The position numbers and the translations under genes are program-made. From Rhyacophila brunnea (lineage: Eukaryota > Arthropoda > Insecta > Trichoptera > Rhyacophilidae), in assembly GCA_022495005.1 (NCBI GenBank), contig JAGYXB010000562.1, forward strand, positions 62,001 to 126,000: a stretch of DNA of 64,000 nucleotides. Reading direction: 5' to 3'. Numbering within the stretch: the stretch's first letter is position 1; the number at the start of each line of letters is the position of its first letter. The notes under the pieces are model-generated. The model had not been told where the DNA came from and made no database searches. It saw only the letters and a list, made by a program, of their open reading frames with translations. This document shows positions 1 through 11,548 of the stretch, one piece after another.

Positions 1-410
1 CATGGACCCTAAGTAAAAGAGAGATCCCGAAACTTGGTGTAGCACAACGCGGAATGGACAGATGCATGCTGGACATAACGCAAATGGACAAATAGAGGCA
101 TGAGTAGATAAAGAAGCAGACAAGGGTTTGCGATGTGATAGAGTTCATTAAAAGTCTCAAATGGAGATGGGCTGGAGACATTTCTAGAAGAAGAGACGAT
201 TGTTGGACGAATTTAGTCATCCCGTGGTATCCAAGAGGTGCTAAACGTCCGCAAGGTAGACCTAGAGGCCGCTGGATCGATGAAATGATAAAGTTCTGTG
301 GAAGAACGTGGCAACGGAACGCACAGGACCGTGAGAAGTGGAAGCAGCTTGAAGAGGCCTTCATCTAGCAGTGGATAGATTCAGGCTGATGATGATGATG
401 ATGATAAGTA
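1..410 (+). mobile_element. RTE-type LINE, 3' end (5' part outside window)
   Basis: This is the C-terminal part of a LINE endonuclease/reverse-transcriptase polyprotein. The open part at 135-368 reads IKSLKWRWAGDISRRRDD, then GRPRGRWIDEM and WQRNAQDREKW, the usual tail of insect RTE-like polyproteins. It ends with TAGCAGTGGATAGATTCAGGC and a (GAT)n tail at about 389-407, typical of the 3' end of these elements. The upstream 130 bases contain in-frame stops, so the copy is dead. The same LINE lies at the same distance upstream of zinc-finger copies 3 (33449-34016) and 4 (50290-51690). It therefore belongs to the duplicated unit and is not an independent insertion here. Confidence 0.85.
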
Positions 411-1006
411 GTTCAAATCGATACTTTTACGAGTCCTTACTTACTAGCGATGAGACTGAAAATGATTATTTACCAGATGAAAGACATGTTAGTGAATAAG
501 TCTGTCTTAAACTGCCTATAAATAGGTACACTACTTATTACTATTATGTAATGTATATGTGAGTAAATGGTGTGTGGAAGGTAGGTACATAATTATTATG
601 TGTAATGAAAACCTTTAAAATGATAAATAATAATAAAAAGTGTGTCTTAAACTGCCTATGTCTTGATTATTACTGCTGTGTATTTGGTGCAAGATGTGCC
701 TATGTCACACCTATTATCCTCATTTCCCAGTATTTTCAAGAAAAAACTGTCTGATTATTTGCCATGAGCTTGTCAATTTATGTTTATTATAACCAGTGGT
801 TCATGATTTGTATTTAAAAATATAATTATATTAATAATTATTGTTGACGCGAAATAAACAATCTCTTGTAGTGAACAATAATTGATATATTTGACATAGG
901 CATTTCTTACATTAAGCCCCAGATATTGTCACCGATTTTGATATATAGGTATAGCAATTCATAATATGACAGGAAGCTGATTATAATCAGGTTAGAGGCC
1001 AAAACG
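411..1006. other. Duplicated 5' flank of zinc-finger copy 1
   Basis: This AT-rich stretch has no gene that I can support. Its sequence recurs upstream of copy 3 (about 34017-34569) and copy 4 (about 51691-52283), so it is part of the duplicated unit. If the copies are transcribed, the promoter should lie here. No TATA-plus-initiator pair stood out. Confidence 0.6.
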
Positions 1007-1099
1007 ATGGCAACACTGCTGAGTGGTGTCCAGATTTTATTTTCTGTTGGCGACATTGTCATTGTTTTTGCATGGGTACTGCATGGGAATAAAAATTAA
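1007..1099 (+). promoter_or_regulatory. Upstream ORF (30 codons) ahead of copy 1 exon 1
   Basis: ATG at 1007 opens a 30-codon frame (MATLLSGVQILFSVGD..., hydrophobic) that stops at 1097-1099, 24 bases before the main ATG at 1124. Copy 3 keeps the same 30-codon frame at 34570-34662 with a few substitutions. In copy 4 it is cut to ten codons (52284-52316). In copy 2 it is longer and overlaps the main start in another frame (16915-17094). If it lies in the 5' leader it could reduce translation of the zinc-finger protein. It could also just be conserved because the duplication is young. Confidence 0.35.
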
Positions 1100-1123
1100 T
1101 CATCTGCGTGCAAAATACGTAAA

Positions 1124-1255
1124 ATGGATGTCAAAGTTGAACCAGATGTAAGCGAATCAGACGCGGAAAGGGAGAAAAGCTGTAACGTAGCCGGAGAGCG
1201 ACCAAATATTTATATAAAACAAGAGATTCCCGACATTGAAGGTCACGCATTTGAG
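1124..1255 (+). CDS. Zinc-finger copy 1, 5' coding exon with SUMO-consensus motifs
   Basis: Forty-four codons start at ATG 1124 and end at a good donor (GAG|GTTAGT) in phase 0, matching the phase-0 acceptor at 4367. The peptide is acidic and carries two matches to the SUMO-attachment consensus (hydrophobic-K-x-E): VKVE at residues 3-6 and IKQE at 31-34, each followed by a proline-aspartate context (EPD, EIPD). Homologous exons occur at 17067, 34687 and 52418, and a diverged one at 13838. Such motifs often recruit repressors through SUMO in insect zinc-finger proteins; that role is inferred. The matching array exon is interrupted by stops, so this exon probably belongs to a pseudogene or encodes a truncated protein. 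Confidence 0.6.
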
Positions 1256-3518
1256 GTTAGTGTGGTCAAATACCTACTTATAGCGAATTATGATAGGATT
1301 CAAAGGAAAATTGCTGTACTGTAGGCATATAAAATGTAACAAAATTATTTGATAAACGCGTTTTTCAATGTATAGCCTAATTTTTATCTGACAAATCATG
1401 GCACCAAAGAACGATTCTCGTCTAACTGCAATAGACACGTCCTTTATTATAACAATTACGAGGTAAGAAGGGTGGGGAAGGGAGGTGCTTGCGATCGCGT
1501 GCGCTTCCCAGGTGAAGAAAGCGATTGAATCGACAACAACTGAAGGGGATTGTTGGCAACGCTTGTAAAGTCTTTAATCACCAACCTCAATAATTTACAA
1601 ATAACATGAAAAGAGAGTTTTTCATCGAAACATGTCATATACAAAATAAAGAATGGCTCATTTAGATGAGTCACTGCGGATGATTATCCACAGTGAATTG
1701 AATGCGGGCATTCACTTTTTTTACACGCGTTTTACTCAATTCATTCCAAAATGGCGTTTAGTGAAATTTCGGTGCAGGTTGTAATTCAAACAATTTGTGA
1801 TTGTCTGTTATGTGAATGCAGAAATTTCATCGAGAGAAAGAGGAATAGGAAAAAGAGGCGCTGATGGATAAAATCATGGGTAGAGCGATGTATTGTAATG
1901 AGGAATATGATGACGTGCGCATGCGTAGCATTTCTGGAATGATCCGAAGTCATCAAAAAGTAGAACCAGTTGAACTTCACTCACTTTTGATTCCTGATGA
2001 TGACTTTCGATGATTCGTTGATGAATGTGCGTTTACACGGGATTATAGGGATGATTCCTCCGGGAAGATTGTCAAAAGTGAATCATGTAAACGGGGCTTA
2101 GGTAGGTACAAGAGATTTTTTCGCGAATGTTTTTAACCAAACTGTATTTTGCTTTGAAAACCTTTATCGATCTATTTCTCCTATATTATGTTCATTTTCC
2201 CCTGAAATTCAAGCTTTAAACGATTCAATTTGAAAGACGTCCATCATCACTGTCTGGAATCTAATTTTTACTTACTTTTGTACCACTGTAATCGCTGGTT
2301 AAGGACATTCTGATTGATCTGTAGGCATTTGTGGTTTAAGACTTTAAACCACATTCCTTGATACTTTATAGCATTTTATGAACATATTTGCAACATTTAA
2401 AACTCCGTGAGAGCGGTGCACTGACAAAATTACTCTTCGTGCATTTAATAAACGTTTTAACAGTCGTTTTTCTCTGTTATCTTCCTCATACGCGGCTTTC
2501 TTTTCTGGTTGTCAATCAATTCCCAGCTAAATTTGGTCGTTAATATAGGGGTACCTTCTGAGTCTATGTCTCACGGTTTCGAGGCCAATTAATGTCATCT
2601 CCTTAGGACAGCGAGGGTAGCAGGGATTAAGGTACAATTATTGTGAGTACAGGCTGTTATCATATGGGTACAAAGTTTTGTCACTAAGAATCAAAACAAG
2701 TCGCTTCCGCCGCTAAATACGGACAACCAACTAATCTCTACATATGGTCTGGGGCTACATCTCCTTTCACTCAGCGTTGGCGGCTCGTTAACTGCATGTT
2801 CGCTGTTTCACGGCATCTCTCAGAATTTTGTTTGAACTAAAAATAGTTTTTGCTAGGCGATATTATTATTTTAAGCTATACATTGAATAGTACATCAAAT
2901 ACATAATCTTAATTCTATTTACAAGTCTTGCTTTAAGTTTTAAAACAAATCCTAAGATACTTACTGTTTACAGTTTGCTTTTATGCTGATTGGCTTAAGA
3001 ATGAATTATATATCACAGATAATGATTTTAGGCTCGAGTTTGATTTAATATCTTATATTTAATAAGCTTGCTTCTATAATTATTTGTATGGAAAAGTTCC
3101 TGAAAATTGAATACATTAAAGACTACGGACAATAACTCTACTCAACCTTTGATGATACACGTTGTGAAAGAGTGACTATAAATTGGTTTTTTGCTATAAA
3201 TTCCTGTCTTGTAGTCAACTCTGTTGATATTTTTATGAGTCAGTTCAATAATGATTACGGCATGTGTAGTGATCTTAAATTTACTGTCCCAATTAGGCGA
3301 CGTAAATTACGATTAGTTCGTTGGTTTGGTTTTCGTTACTTGAGATTTGGCCTTGATAAGCTGGTGCGCCAAATATACGGTTGCCCCTTTAATATTTATG
3401 TGGGTATTTGCAAGAGTATTAAATATAAATTAGTTTTTAATCAAAATTTCTTTAAGAGCCATTTTGTGTGAGAGGGAAAACGAATCAAGTGTGTCTGAAT
3501 AATTATGTGATATTATTA
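1256..3518 (+). other. Intron of copy 1, 5' part
   Basis: This is noncoding sequence between the two coding exons of copy 1. Large parts recur in the introns of copies 2, 3 and 4. For example, the stretch around 1690-2100 recurs at 35230-35520 and 52970-53370, and the stretch around 3170-3460 recurs at 18900-19150. Short ORFs inside it, such as 3172-3471, are not conserved as proteins beyond what the duplication explains. No other gene is visible. Confidence 0.6.
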
Positions 3519-3773
3519 CCCACGATGGCCACGTGGCTAAAAAGCTGATTTTTCGAGTCGAGGGTCCCAGGTTCGTAACCTGGATCTAGCAAGTACACAT
3601 ATTGTTTTTCAATTTGTGTACTTGTAGTAAGAGTGTGAACCTAATAGGTTGGGCAAGTGGCTGACGACCATTTCTCGTAAAAATAAAAATCTGTTAATAC
3701 AAACTTCCACTCTGTAGAGGCCCAATAAATCCTATTAGGATTGAACATGGTCGAAAGAAGAAGAAGAAGAAAA
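3519..3773 (+). mobile_element. tRNA-derived SINE in the copy 1 intron
   Basis: The head resembles a tRNA promoter: an A-box-like TGGCCACGTGGCTAA and a B-box region (GGTTCGTAACC, mutated from GGTTCGAATCC). An unrelated body follows, then a (GAA)n tail. Imperfect target duplications flank it (TGATATTAT and TGATAACAT). Copy 4 has the same insertion at 54745-54997 with a better preserved B box. Copies 2 (about 19246-19265) and 3 (about 35780-35795) show the empty site, so the insertion is shared only by copies 1 and 4. Confidence 0.75.
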
Positions 3774-4366
3774 TGATAACATAAATTAATGATTCCGCAT
3801 GTATACCCTTTTGGGCGGACAATCAAATACATCTGCTTCCTGCGGATATTTGGTGAACATTACTATTTTTTTTAGATTCGTCATTATAAGTGGTTTTAAA
3901 AAGTAGGATCGTTAAACGGGATAATTCGAGTACACGGATCAAATGATATAAATCCTGAGACTTTAAATACACTAATGGACGATCAGAACTGGCTCGAAAT
4001 ACGAAAACTCATGACACACCTTCACAAAAAAGTCTCTTAACAAGGTAGATTATGAAACGCATGTTTTACATCATGGAACAATGGTGGTCATAGGATCAAA
4101 ATAGTCACAAAATACCCAATCTGCAGTGCGACTCTTTAAGCATTTGCACTCTCTGCAACTCTTTTCCGTAAAGGTCAAATTATATTTCCTTAAGCACGAT
4201 GTGGGTGGGTATACTCGCGACTTTTACCATTTCTCTTTGCCGACATTCTATTATCAAAGTTTCCTAGTGTAACGTTTGGTCTTAAGTCTTCAAATGGTGT
4301 TATTTTATAATTATTATAATATCTTCGCACCAACTGATCACTCTTTGAAAATGGTTGTTTTTTCAG
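3774..4366 (+). other. Intron of copy 1, 3' part with splice acceptor
   Basis: This duplicated intronic sequence ends in a polypyrimidine tract and CAG at 4364-4366. The same block precedes the large exon in copies 2, 3 and 4. No gene is seen in it. Confidence 0.6.
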
Positions 4367-7300
4367 TTTGTCCCCGGAAACTCAGTAACGATCAGTATTG
4401 CGAGTCTCAAATCGTTGTCGGATAATACTGATATCCAAGATCCTTGGGAAGACCTACAGATCGACGAACATGATATTAAGAAAGATGTCCTGGAGTACAA
4501 TGAAAGGTTTAGAGATATAAACGTAATATCTCGCACTGCTAGAGGTGATATTATTCAATCAAATGTGAAAATCCCTGAACTATTAGAGGCTATTATAGAA
4601 TTGGAAAAAAAATCGTTTTATAAAAAAAATTTCGTGTGTAGTATCTGTTTTGATTTTTTTCAATCGTTCGACCAAATGCAACTTCATAAATCATTACATG
4701 AAAACACATTGGCGGAAATAACTAATTCCGAATCAAGGCTGTTTAAATGTGTTAAAAGTAATTACTCTTGGAAACGATTTTGTCAGACGAAGAGTCAAGA
4801 AATGAACCATTCAGGTGAAAAAAAGTTTAAATGTGACAAGTGCAATTACTCGTGTGCACAATCAGGTATCATGAAATTGCATAAAATGACTCATTCTGGT
4901 GATAAGCCATTCAAGTGTGAAGAATGCAATTACTCATGTGCAAAGTCAGGTAACATGAAAATGCATAAAATGACTCATTATGGTGAAAAGCCATTCAAGT
5001 GTGAGGAGTGCAATTACTCATGTGCAAAGTCAGGTAGCATGAAATTGCATAAAATGACTCATTCTGGTGAAAAGCCATTCAAGTGTGAAGAATGCAATTA
5101 CTCATGTGCAAAGTCAGGTAACATGAAAATGCATAAAATGACTCATTATGGTGAAAAGCCAATAAAATGTGAGGAGTGCAATTACTCCTGTATACATGTA
5201 GGTAACATGAAGGTACATAAAATGAAACATTCTGGTGAAAAACCATTCAAGTGTGAAATTTGTAATTACTCATGTGCGTCGTTAGCAAGCATTAAATTGC
5301 ATCAAATGAAACATTCTGGTGAAAAGGCATTCAAGTGAGAGATATGCACTTATTTATGTGTATCTTCACAAAATATCAAATTGCATAAAAGTACTCATTC
5401 TAGCGAAAAGCCATTCAAATGTGTGAAATGCAATTACTCATGTGCGAGGGCAGATAGCATGAAATTGCATAAAATGACTCATTCCGGTGAAAAGCCATTC
5501 AAGTGTGAGGAGTGCAATTACTCATGTGCAAAGTCAGGTAGCATGAAATTGCATAAAATGACTCATTCTGGTGAAAAGCCATTCAAGTGTGAAGAATGCA
5601 ATTACTCATGTGCAAAGTCAGGTAACATGAAAATGCATAAAATGACTCATTATGGTGAAAAGCCATTAAAATGTGAGGAGTGCAATTACTCCTGTATACA
5701 TGTAGGTAACATGAAGGTACATAAAATGAAACATTCTGGTGAAAAGCCATTCAAGTGTGAACTATGTAATTACTCATGTGCGACGTCAGCAAGCATTAAA
5801 TTGCATAAAATGAAACATTCTGGTAAAAAGCCATTCAAGTGTGAACTATGTAATTACTCTTGTGCGACGTCAGCAAGCATTAAATTGCATAAAATGACTC
5901 ATTCTGGTGAAAAGCCATTTAAGTGTGAGGAATGCAATTACTCTTGTGCACTAAAAGGTAATATGAAATTGCATAAAATGACTCATTCTGGTGAAAAGCC
6001 ATTCAAGTGTGAGAATGCAATTACTCATGTGCACTAAAAGGTAATATGAAATTGCATAAAATGACTCATTCTGGTGAAAAGCCATTCAAGTGTGAGGAGT
6101 GCAATTACTCGTGTGTACATGTAAGTAACATGAAGGTACATAAAATGAAACATTCTGGTGAAAAGCCATTCAAGTGTGAACTATGTAATTACTCTTGTGC
6201 GACGTCAGCAAGCATTAGATTGCATAAAACGACTCATTCTGGTGAAAAGCCATTGAAGTGTGAAATTTGTAATTACTCATGTGCGTCGTCAGCAAGCATT
6301 AAATTGCATCAACTGAAACATTCTGGTGAAAAGGCATTCAAGTGTGAGATATGCAATTTATTATGTGTGTCTTCACGAAATATGAAATTGCATAAAATTA
6401 CTCATTCTAGCGAAAAGCCATTCAAATGTGTGGAATGCAATTACTCATGTGCGAGGTCAGATAGCATGAAATTCCATAAAATGACCCATTCTGGTAAAAA
6501 GCTATTCAAATGTGAGGTGTGCAGTTTCTCATGTGCAAAGTCAGGTAACATGAAAATGCATAAAATGACTCATTATGGTGAAAAGCCATTAAAATGTGAG
6601 GAGTGCAATTACTCCTGTATACATGTAGGTAACATGAAGGTAAATAAAATGAAACATTCTGGTGAAAAACCATTCAAGTGTGAAATTTGTAATTACTCAT
6701 GTGCGTTGTTAGCAAGCATTAAATTGCATCAAATGAAACATTCTGGTGAAAAGGCATTCAAGTGAGAGATATGCACTTATTTATGTGTATCTTCACAAAA
6801 TATGAAATTGCATAAAAGTACTCATTCTAGCGAAAAGCCATTCAAATGTGTGAAATGCAATTACTCATGTGCGAGGGCAGATAGCATGAAATTGCATAAA
6901 ATGACTCATTCCGGTGAAAAGCCATTCAAATGTGAGGTGTGCAGTTTCTCATGTGCAAAGTCAGGTAACATGAAAATGCATAAAATGACTCATTATGGTG
7001 AAAAGCCATTAAAATGTGAGGTGTGCAATTACTCCTGTATACATGTAGGTAACATGACGGTACATAAAATGAAACATTCTGGTGAAAAACCATTCAAGTG
7101 TGAACTATGTAATTACTCATGTGCGACGTCAGCAAGCATTAAATTGCATAAAATGAAACATTCCGGTAAAAAGCCATTCAAGTGTGAACTATGTAATTAC
7201 TCTTGTGCGACGTCAGCAAGCATTAAATTGCATAAAATGACTCATTCTGGTGGAAAGCCATTTAAGTGTGAGGAATGCAATTACTCTTGTGCACTAAAAG

Positions 7301-9143
7301 GTAATATGAAATTGCATAAAATGACTCATTCTTGTGAAAAGCCATTCAAGTGTGAGGAATGCAATTACTCATGTGCACTAAAAGGTAATATGAAATTGCA
7401 TAAAATGACTCATTCTGTTGAAAAGCCATTCAAGTGTGAGGAGTGCAATTACTCGTGTGTACATGTAAGTAACATGAAGGTACATAAAATGAAACATTCT
7501 GGTAAAAAGCCATTCAAGTGTGAACTATGTAATTACTCTTGTGCGACGTCAGCAAGCATTAAATTGCATAAAATGACTCATTCTGGTGGAAAGCCATTTA
7601 AGTGTGAGGAATGCAATTACTCTTGTGCACTAAAAGGTAATATGAAATTGCATAAAATGACTCATTCTTGTGAAAAGCCATTCAAGTGTGAGGAATGCAA
7701 TTACTCATGTGCACTAAAAGGTAATATGAAATTGCATAAAATGACTCATTCTGGTGAAAAGCCATTCAAGTGTGAGGAGTGCAATTACTCGTGTGTACAT
7801 GTAAGTAACATGAAGGTACATAAAATGAAACATTCTGGTAAAAAGCCATTCAAGTGTGAACTATGTAATTACTCTTGTGCGACGTCAGCAAGCATTAAAT
7901 TGCATAAAATGACTCATTCTGGTGGAAAGCCATTTAAGTGTGAGGAATGCAATTACTCTTGTGCACTAAAAGGTAATATGAAATTGCATAAAATGACTCA
8001 TTCTTGTGAAAAGCCATTCAAGTGTGAGGAATGCAATTACTCATGTGCACTAAAAGGTAATATGAAATTGCATAAAATGACTCATTCTGTTGAAAAGCCA
8101 TTCAAGTGTGAGGAGTGCAATTACTCGTGTGTACATGTAAGTAACATGAAGGTACATAAAATGAAACATTCTGGTGAAAAGCCATTCAAGTGTGAACTAT
8201 GTAATTACTCTTGTGCGACGTCAGCAAGCATTAGATTGCATAAAACGACTCATTCTGGTGAAAAGCCATTGAAGTGTGAAATTTGTAATTACTCATGTCC
8301 GTCGTCAGCAAGCATTAAATTGCATCAACTGAAACATTCTGGTGAAAAGGCATTCAAGTGTGAGATATGCAATTTATTATGTGTGTCTTCACGAAATATG
8401 AAATTGCATAAAATTACTCATTCTAGCGAAAAGCCATTCAAATGTGTGGAATGCAATTACTCATGTCCGAGGTCAGATAGCATGAAATTCTAAAAAATGA
8501 CCCATTCTGGTGAAAAGCCATTCAATTGTGAGGTGTGCAGTTTCTCATGTGCAAAGTCAGGTAACATGAAAATGCATAAAATGACTCATTATGGTGAAAA
8601 GCCAGTAAATTGTGAGGAGTGCAATTACTCTTGTATACATGTAGGTAACATGAGGTACATAAAATGAAACATTTTGGTGAAAAGCCATTCAAGTATGAGG
8701 AGTGCAATTACTCGTGTGTACATGTACGTAACATGAAGGTACATAAAATGAAACATTCTGGTGAAAAGCCATTCAAGTGTGAAATTTGTAATCACTCATG
8801 TGCGTCTTCAGCAAGCATTAAATTGCATCAAATGAAACATTCTGGTGAAAAGGCATTCAAATGTGAGGAATGCCATTACTCAAGTGCAAGGTCGGGTGAC
8901 ATAAGAGTTCATAAATTGACTCATTCTGGTGAAAAGCCATTGAAATATGAGCTATGTTATTACGCGTCTCTGTCGTCAGGTTGCAAAAAATTAAATAAAA
9001 TGACTCATTATGGTGAAAAAACATTTAAATGCATTAAATGTAGTTGCTCATGCAAGCAGTTTTGTTACATGAAGAGACATAAAATCACTCATTCTGTTGA
9101 CCAGCCATTTAAATGTCATAATGCAATTATTTCTGGTGCGTAA
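4367..9143 (+). pseudogene. Zinc-finger copy 1, array exon (pseudogene)
   Basis: The exon starts after CAG at 4366 with FVPGNSVTIS in phase 0. An acidic linker follows (DPWEDLQIDEHD), then a canonical C2H2 finger (CSICFDFF...H-x3-H), a degenerate finger that lost a ligand, and a long array of C-x2-C-x12-H-x3-H fingers joined by SGEKPFK linkers every 84 bases. The frame breaks at TGA 5336-5338, a one-base deletion near 6013, TGA 6763-6765, TAA 8491-8493 and a one-base deletion near 8651. The last segment, 8664-9143, ends in a family-typical tail (FKCIKCSCSCKQF). Open pieces are 4367-5338, 5381-6037, 6046-6765 and 6802-8493. Both TGAs replace a zinc-ligand cysteine codon. Only the first seven fingers could be made from an intact message. 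Confidence 0.88.
7245..8252 (+). repeat. Four-finger block repeated three times in copy 1
   Basis: A 336-base unit (exactly four 84-base fingers) recurs in tandem. The marker TTCTGGTGGA occurs at 7245, 7581 and 7917. The unit encodes two ALKGNMK-helix fingers, a VHVSNMK finger and an ATSASIK finger. The copies are almost identical, which points to recent unequal exchange or slippage. The end of the third unit is approximate, because it diverges into the next fingers. Confidence 0.85.
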
Positions 9144-9228
9144 ATGAGTAATGAATTCACAAAAAAATATTTATTCTTGAGAAAAGCCATTTAAATATTA
9201 TGATATTAACTATAACTCATGTATAACT

Positions 9229-9700
9229 AATGTGACCAGACGTCTCGTTTTTTGACGGCGTGTCCCAGTGTCCCCGAACACAGTTTTGGGACGCAAAAAT
9301 ATTTCATTTCCGAAAAGAAAGAAACTTGTGACCAAGATACAGAAATATTACCTATTCACTTCACAAATTCACAGACACAAAAAGTGTCTGAATGGAACAC
9401 TGGGAATGTTTCAACCGAATGTCGTTGGGTGGAGTTGTTCAAACACTTTCGCGCCAATAATTTGGATTACAAAAATTTTCGTATAATTATTGAATATATT
9501 TTATGTCTGCCCGGCACCAATGCACCAGTAGAAAGGGTCTTCTCTCTGATGAATAAGTTGTAGTCGAGGAAAAAACACAGTTGAATGTAGCAATGTTAAT
9601 TATAGAAGTAAACTTGAAAAAATCTGCCAAAAATTTCATTCGTTTTTGAAATCAACACCAGATATACCTACCAACTAAATTTCTCCTTCGGAAAATATAA
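9229..9700 (+). mobile_element. hAT transposon remnant downstream of copy 1
   Basis: The region starts with a hAT-terminus-like TGTGACCAGACGTCTCG. It carries a frame (9252-9563) whose end reads FRIIIEYILCLPGTNAPVERV, then FSLMNKL. This is the C-terminal dimerization domain of hAT transposases, with the conserved ER-FS core. The frame is cut by TAG at 9561-9563, but homologous codons continue towards about 9690. The catalytic part is missing, so it is an internally deleted fossil. Homologous remnants sit in the same place after copy 2 (21911-22140) and copy 3 (41890-42350). Confidence 0.8.
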
Positions 9701-10595
9701 CATCAGATAAATTTTCATGTGTGTACTTTTCATTAATAAATAAAATAATATGTACTATTAAAAATATGTACGAACTCAAGCTTTGTATGTGCCTACTCAA
9801 ACATATCTACCGATAATCTTCAAATAAATAAATGAAATAGGTAACCTAATATGATATGAAAAAACATTACTATCTTGTCAATTATCTTGTGTGAAAGTGT
9901 AAGGCGCCTGAAATCGATAAGTAACTTCCTTCTTTTGGTGTCCTGGTTTGGGGGAAAACATAAATGATCACATTATGTATAACTCTAGGTCACATGAAAT
10001 CACACAATGGTTTATTCTGAGAAAAAGCCATTTAAATTTGATGCATTGAATTACTAACGGGTATTCTCAGATTGCATGAACGTGTATTAATCGACTCATT
10101 CTGGTGAAAACCCTTTTAAATATCGTCGCCTTTGGATAGGTTTATCGAAAACGATATAATGTGAAATGTAAAGGAGAGGACAAAAACCTGATATTTCAAT
10201 GCTTGTATATCAGCATTCATTACAAAGTGTGAGATACATTATATTTGAAAATATTGAGTAATCTAGCGATATTACTTATTTTATTTAAAATAGTTTGTAC
10301 TTATTTAACAGCAGATTCTGTATTTTAGAAACGATTGTTGTTATCCATATAATATTAAAATTAGTTGAATTTAATATTATATACTCCAGGAAGTATTTTA
10401 ATTGTCGATCATGCAAATACAATTAAATACCAACGGAGTTTTGTCTGAGGAAAATTGTATACGTGCATGTGCATAATGTGCATACGGACACTCCAAAATT
10501 TATCTCTGGATCCGGAGGTTAATGCTGATTTTAGTCCTGTCAAACCCCCGGTGTCAAGTTGTCTTTTGAAATATTCAGACAAAGTATATTATAAG
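9701..10595 (+). pseudogene. 3' tail of duplicon 1 with vestigial fingers
   Basis: This is AT-rich tail sequence shared with 22141-22930 and, in part, with 48915-49350. Around 9995-10150 decayed finger phrases remain in more than one frame (an FKF... start, then STHSGENPFKYRRL), so the ancestral array once extended further or a fragment was copied here. Homology with copy 2 stops near 10595, which I take as the edge of the duplicated unit. About 10373-10520 has no counterpart in copy 2, so it is either an insertion here or a deletion there. Confidence 0.55.
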
Positions 10596-10951
10596 ACCAG
10601 CTGAATAATATACTGGAGGGCGATGATCCGTTATTTTCGTACCCTAGAGGAGCCGTTTGCTGAATCCAGACAGTTCTGTCGGTGTTAGTACCTAATCAAA
10701 AAGTAATCGGGAAAAAACCGAAGACTCACCTGCTTTTCAGAAGCATCTTAGCACAGGTGGACTATTGGAAATTTTGGAATAAAAATAATCATCATCGCCG
10801 AAACGCCAATAACAATACCATGGATTGTCTTCATTGGATAGGAAAGGGAAAGAGCCATCGATGTGCTTATTGTAGTATGGCTAGAGAACCAAAACGCGCA
10901 ACTTATTTTTGTAAGCAATATTATCTACAGCTTTGCAATATTATAACTTGA
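10596..10951 (+). mobile_element. Possible piggyBac transposase C-terminal remnant
   Basis: The open end (10682-10951) reads THLLFRSILAQ, later GKGKSHRCAYCSM, then KRATYFCKQ and LQLC. The spacing and order fit the end of piggyBac-type transposases: an FR-LA helix followed by a cysteine-rich zinc-binding tail with CxxC, a YxC and a final LC. The upstream part is out of frame, with stops. The catalytic aspartates are not visible, so only the tail survives. The family call rests on this short motif pattern and is tentative. Confidence 0.4.
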
Positions 10952-11548
10952 ATAATATCCCATAAATAGATGTAATCTTTTTAAAATTGAATTGTAACTT
11001 GTGATTGAAAAGAAATATATTAAATAAATCAACAAAAACACCTGAACGGGCACTGGTTGATAAAAAAAACCATACATCATTTTACAGTTTTTCCAAAATT
11101 CTGATAAATATTATTTACTTATTTTTATATTAAAATTGTTATTAGATAGATACCAGAACATATATATATATATATAGATTATATACTTCTATAATATAAT
11201 AGAGATCGGTTTAAAATGAAGAAAAAATGCTTTGCCCTTATAAAGGGTTTACATAAAATGACATGTCCTGATGAAAATCCCTATTGAATGCAATGTGCGT
11301 TTCTTATAGATACTCACAACTTAGTTATCCTAAAATACATACTGGTGACAAGTCTTACGTATAAAATGTATCCTTTTATATCATATTATGTTTGCGATTT
11401 AGTATGTTTACAATGCAGTGTAGGTGTACTTTATTGATGCATGCGACTTAGGCGACTGATGAATAACCTTTTAAATGCATTGTGTATTCATATAGATGAC
11501 GCCTCTTTGAATGACTACCTTTATGCTGCAATCTGATTTAATCCTAAT
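10952..11548. other. AT-rich intergenic sequence
   Basis: No gene is seen. A short (TA)n run lies at about 11160-11176. Isolated finger-like phrases (around 11240-11290) are too decayed to call. Confidence 0.5.

Noticed and set aside
5336..6765. TGA codons at cysteine positions as selenocysteine or programmed readthrough
   Set aside because: The exon also has frameshifts and a TAA, the same TGA was duplicated with its block, and no selenocysteine-insertion hairpin was seen. Ordinary nonsense mutation is simpler.
4800..9140. Regular 84-base repeats as a CRISPR-like or satellite array
   Set aside because: The period encodes C-x2-C-x12-H-x3-H fingers with SGEKPFK linkers; there are no repeat-spacer boundaries.
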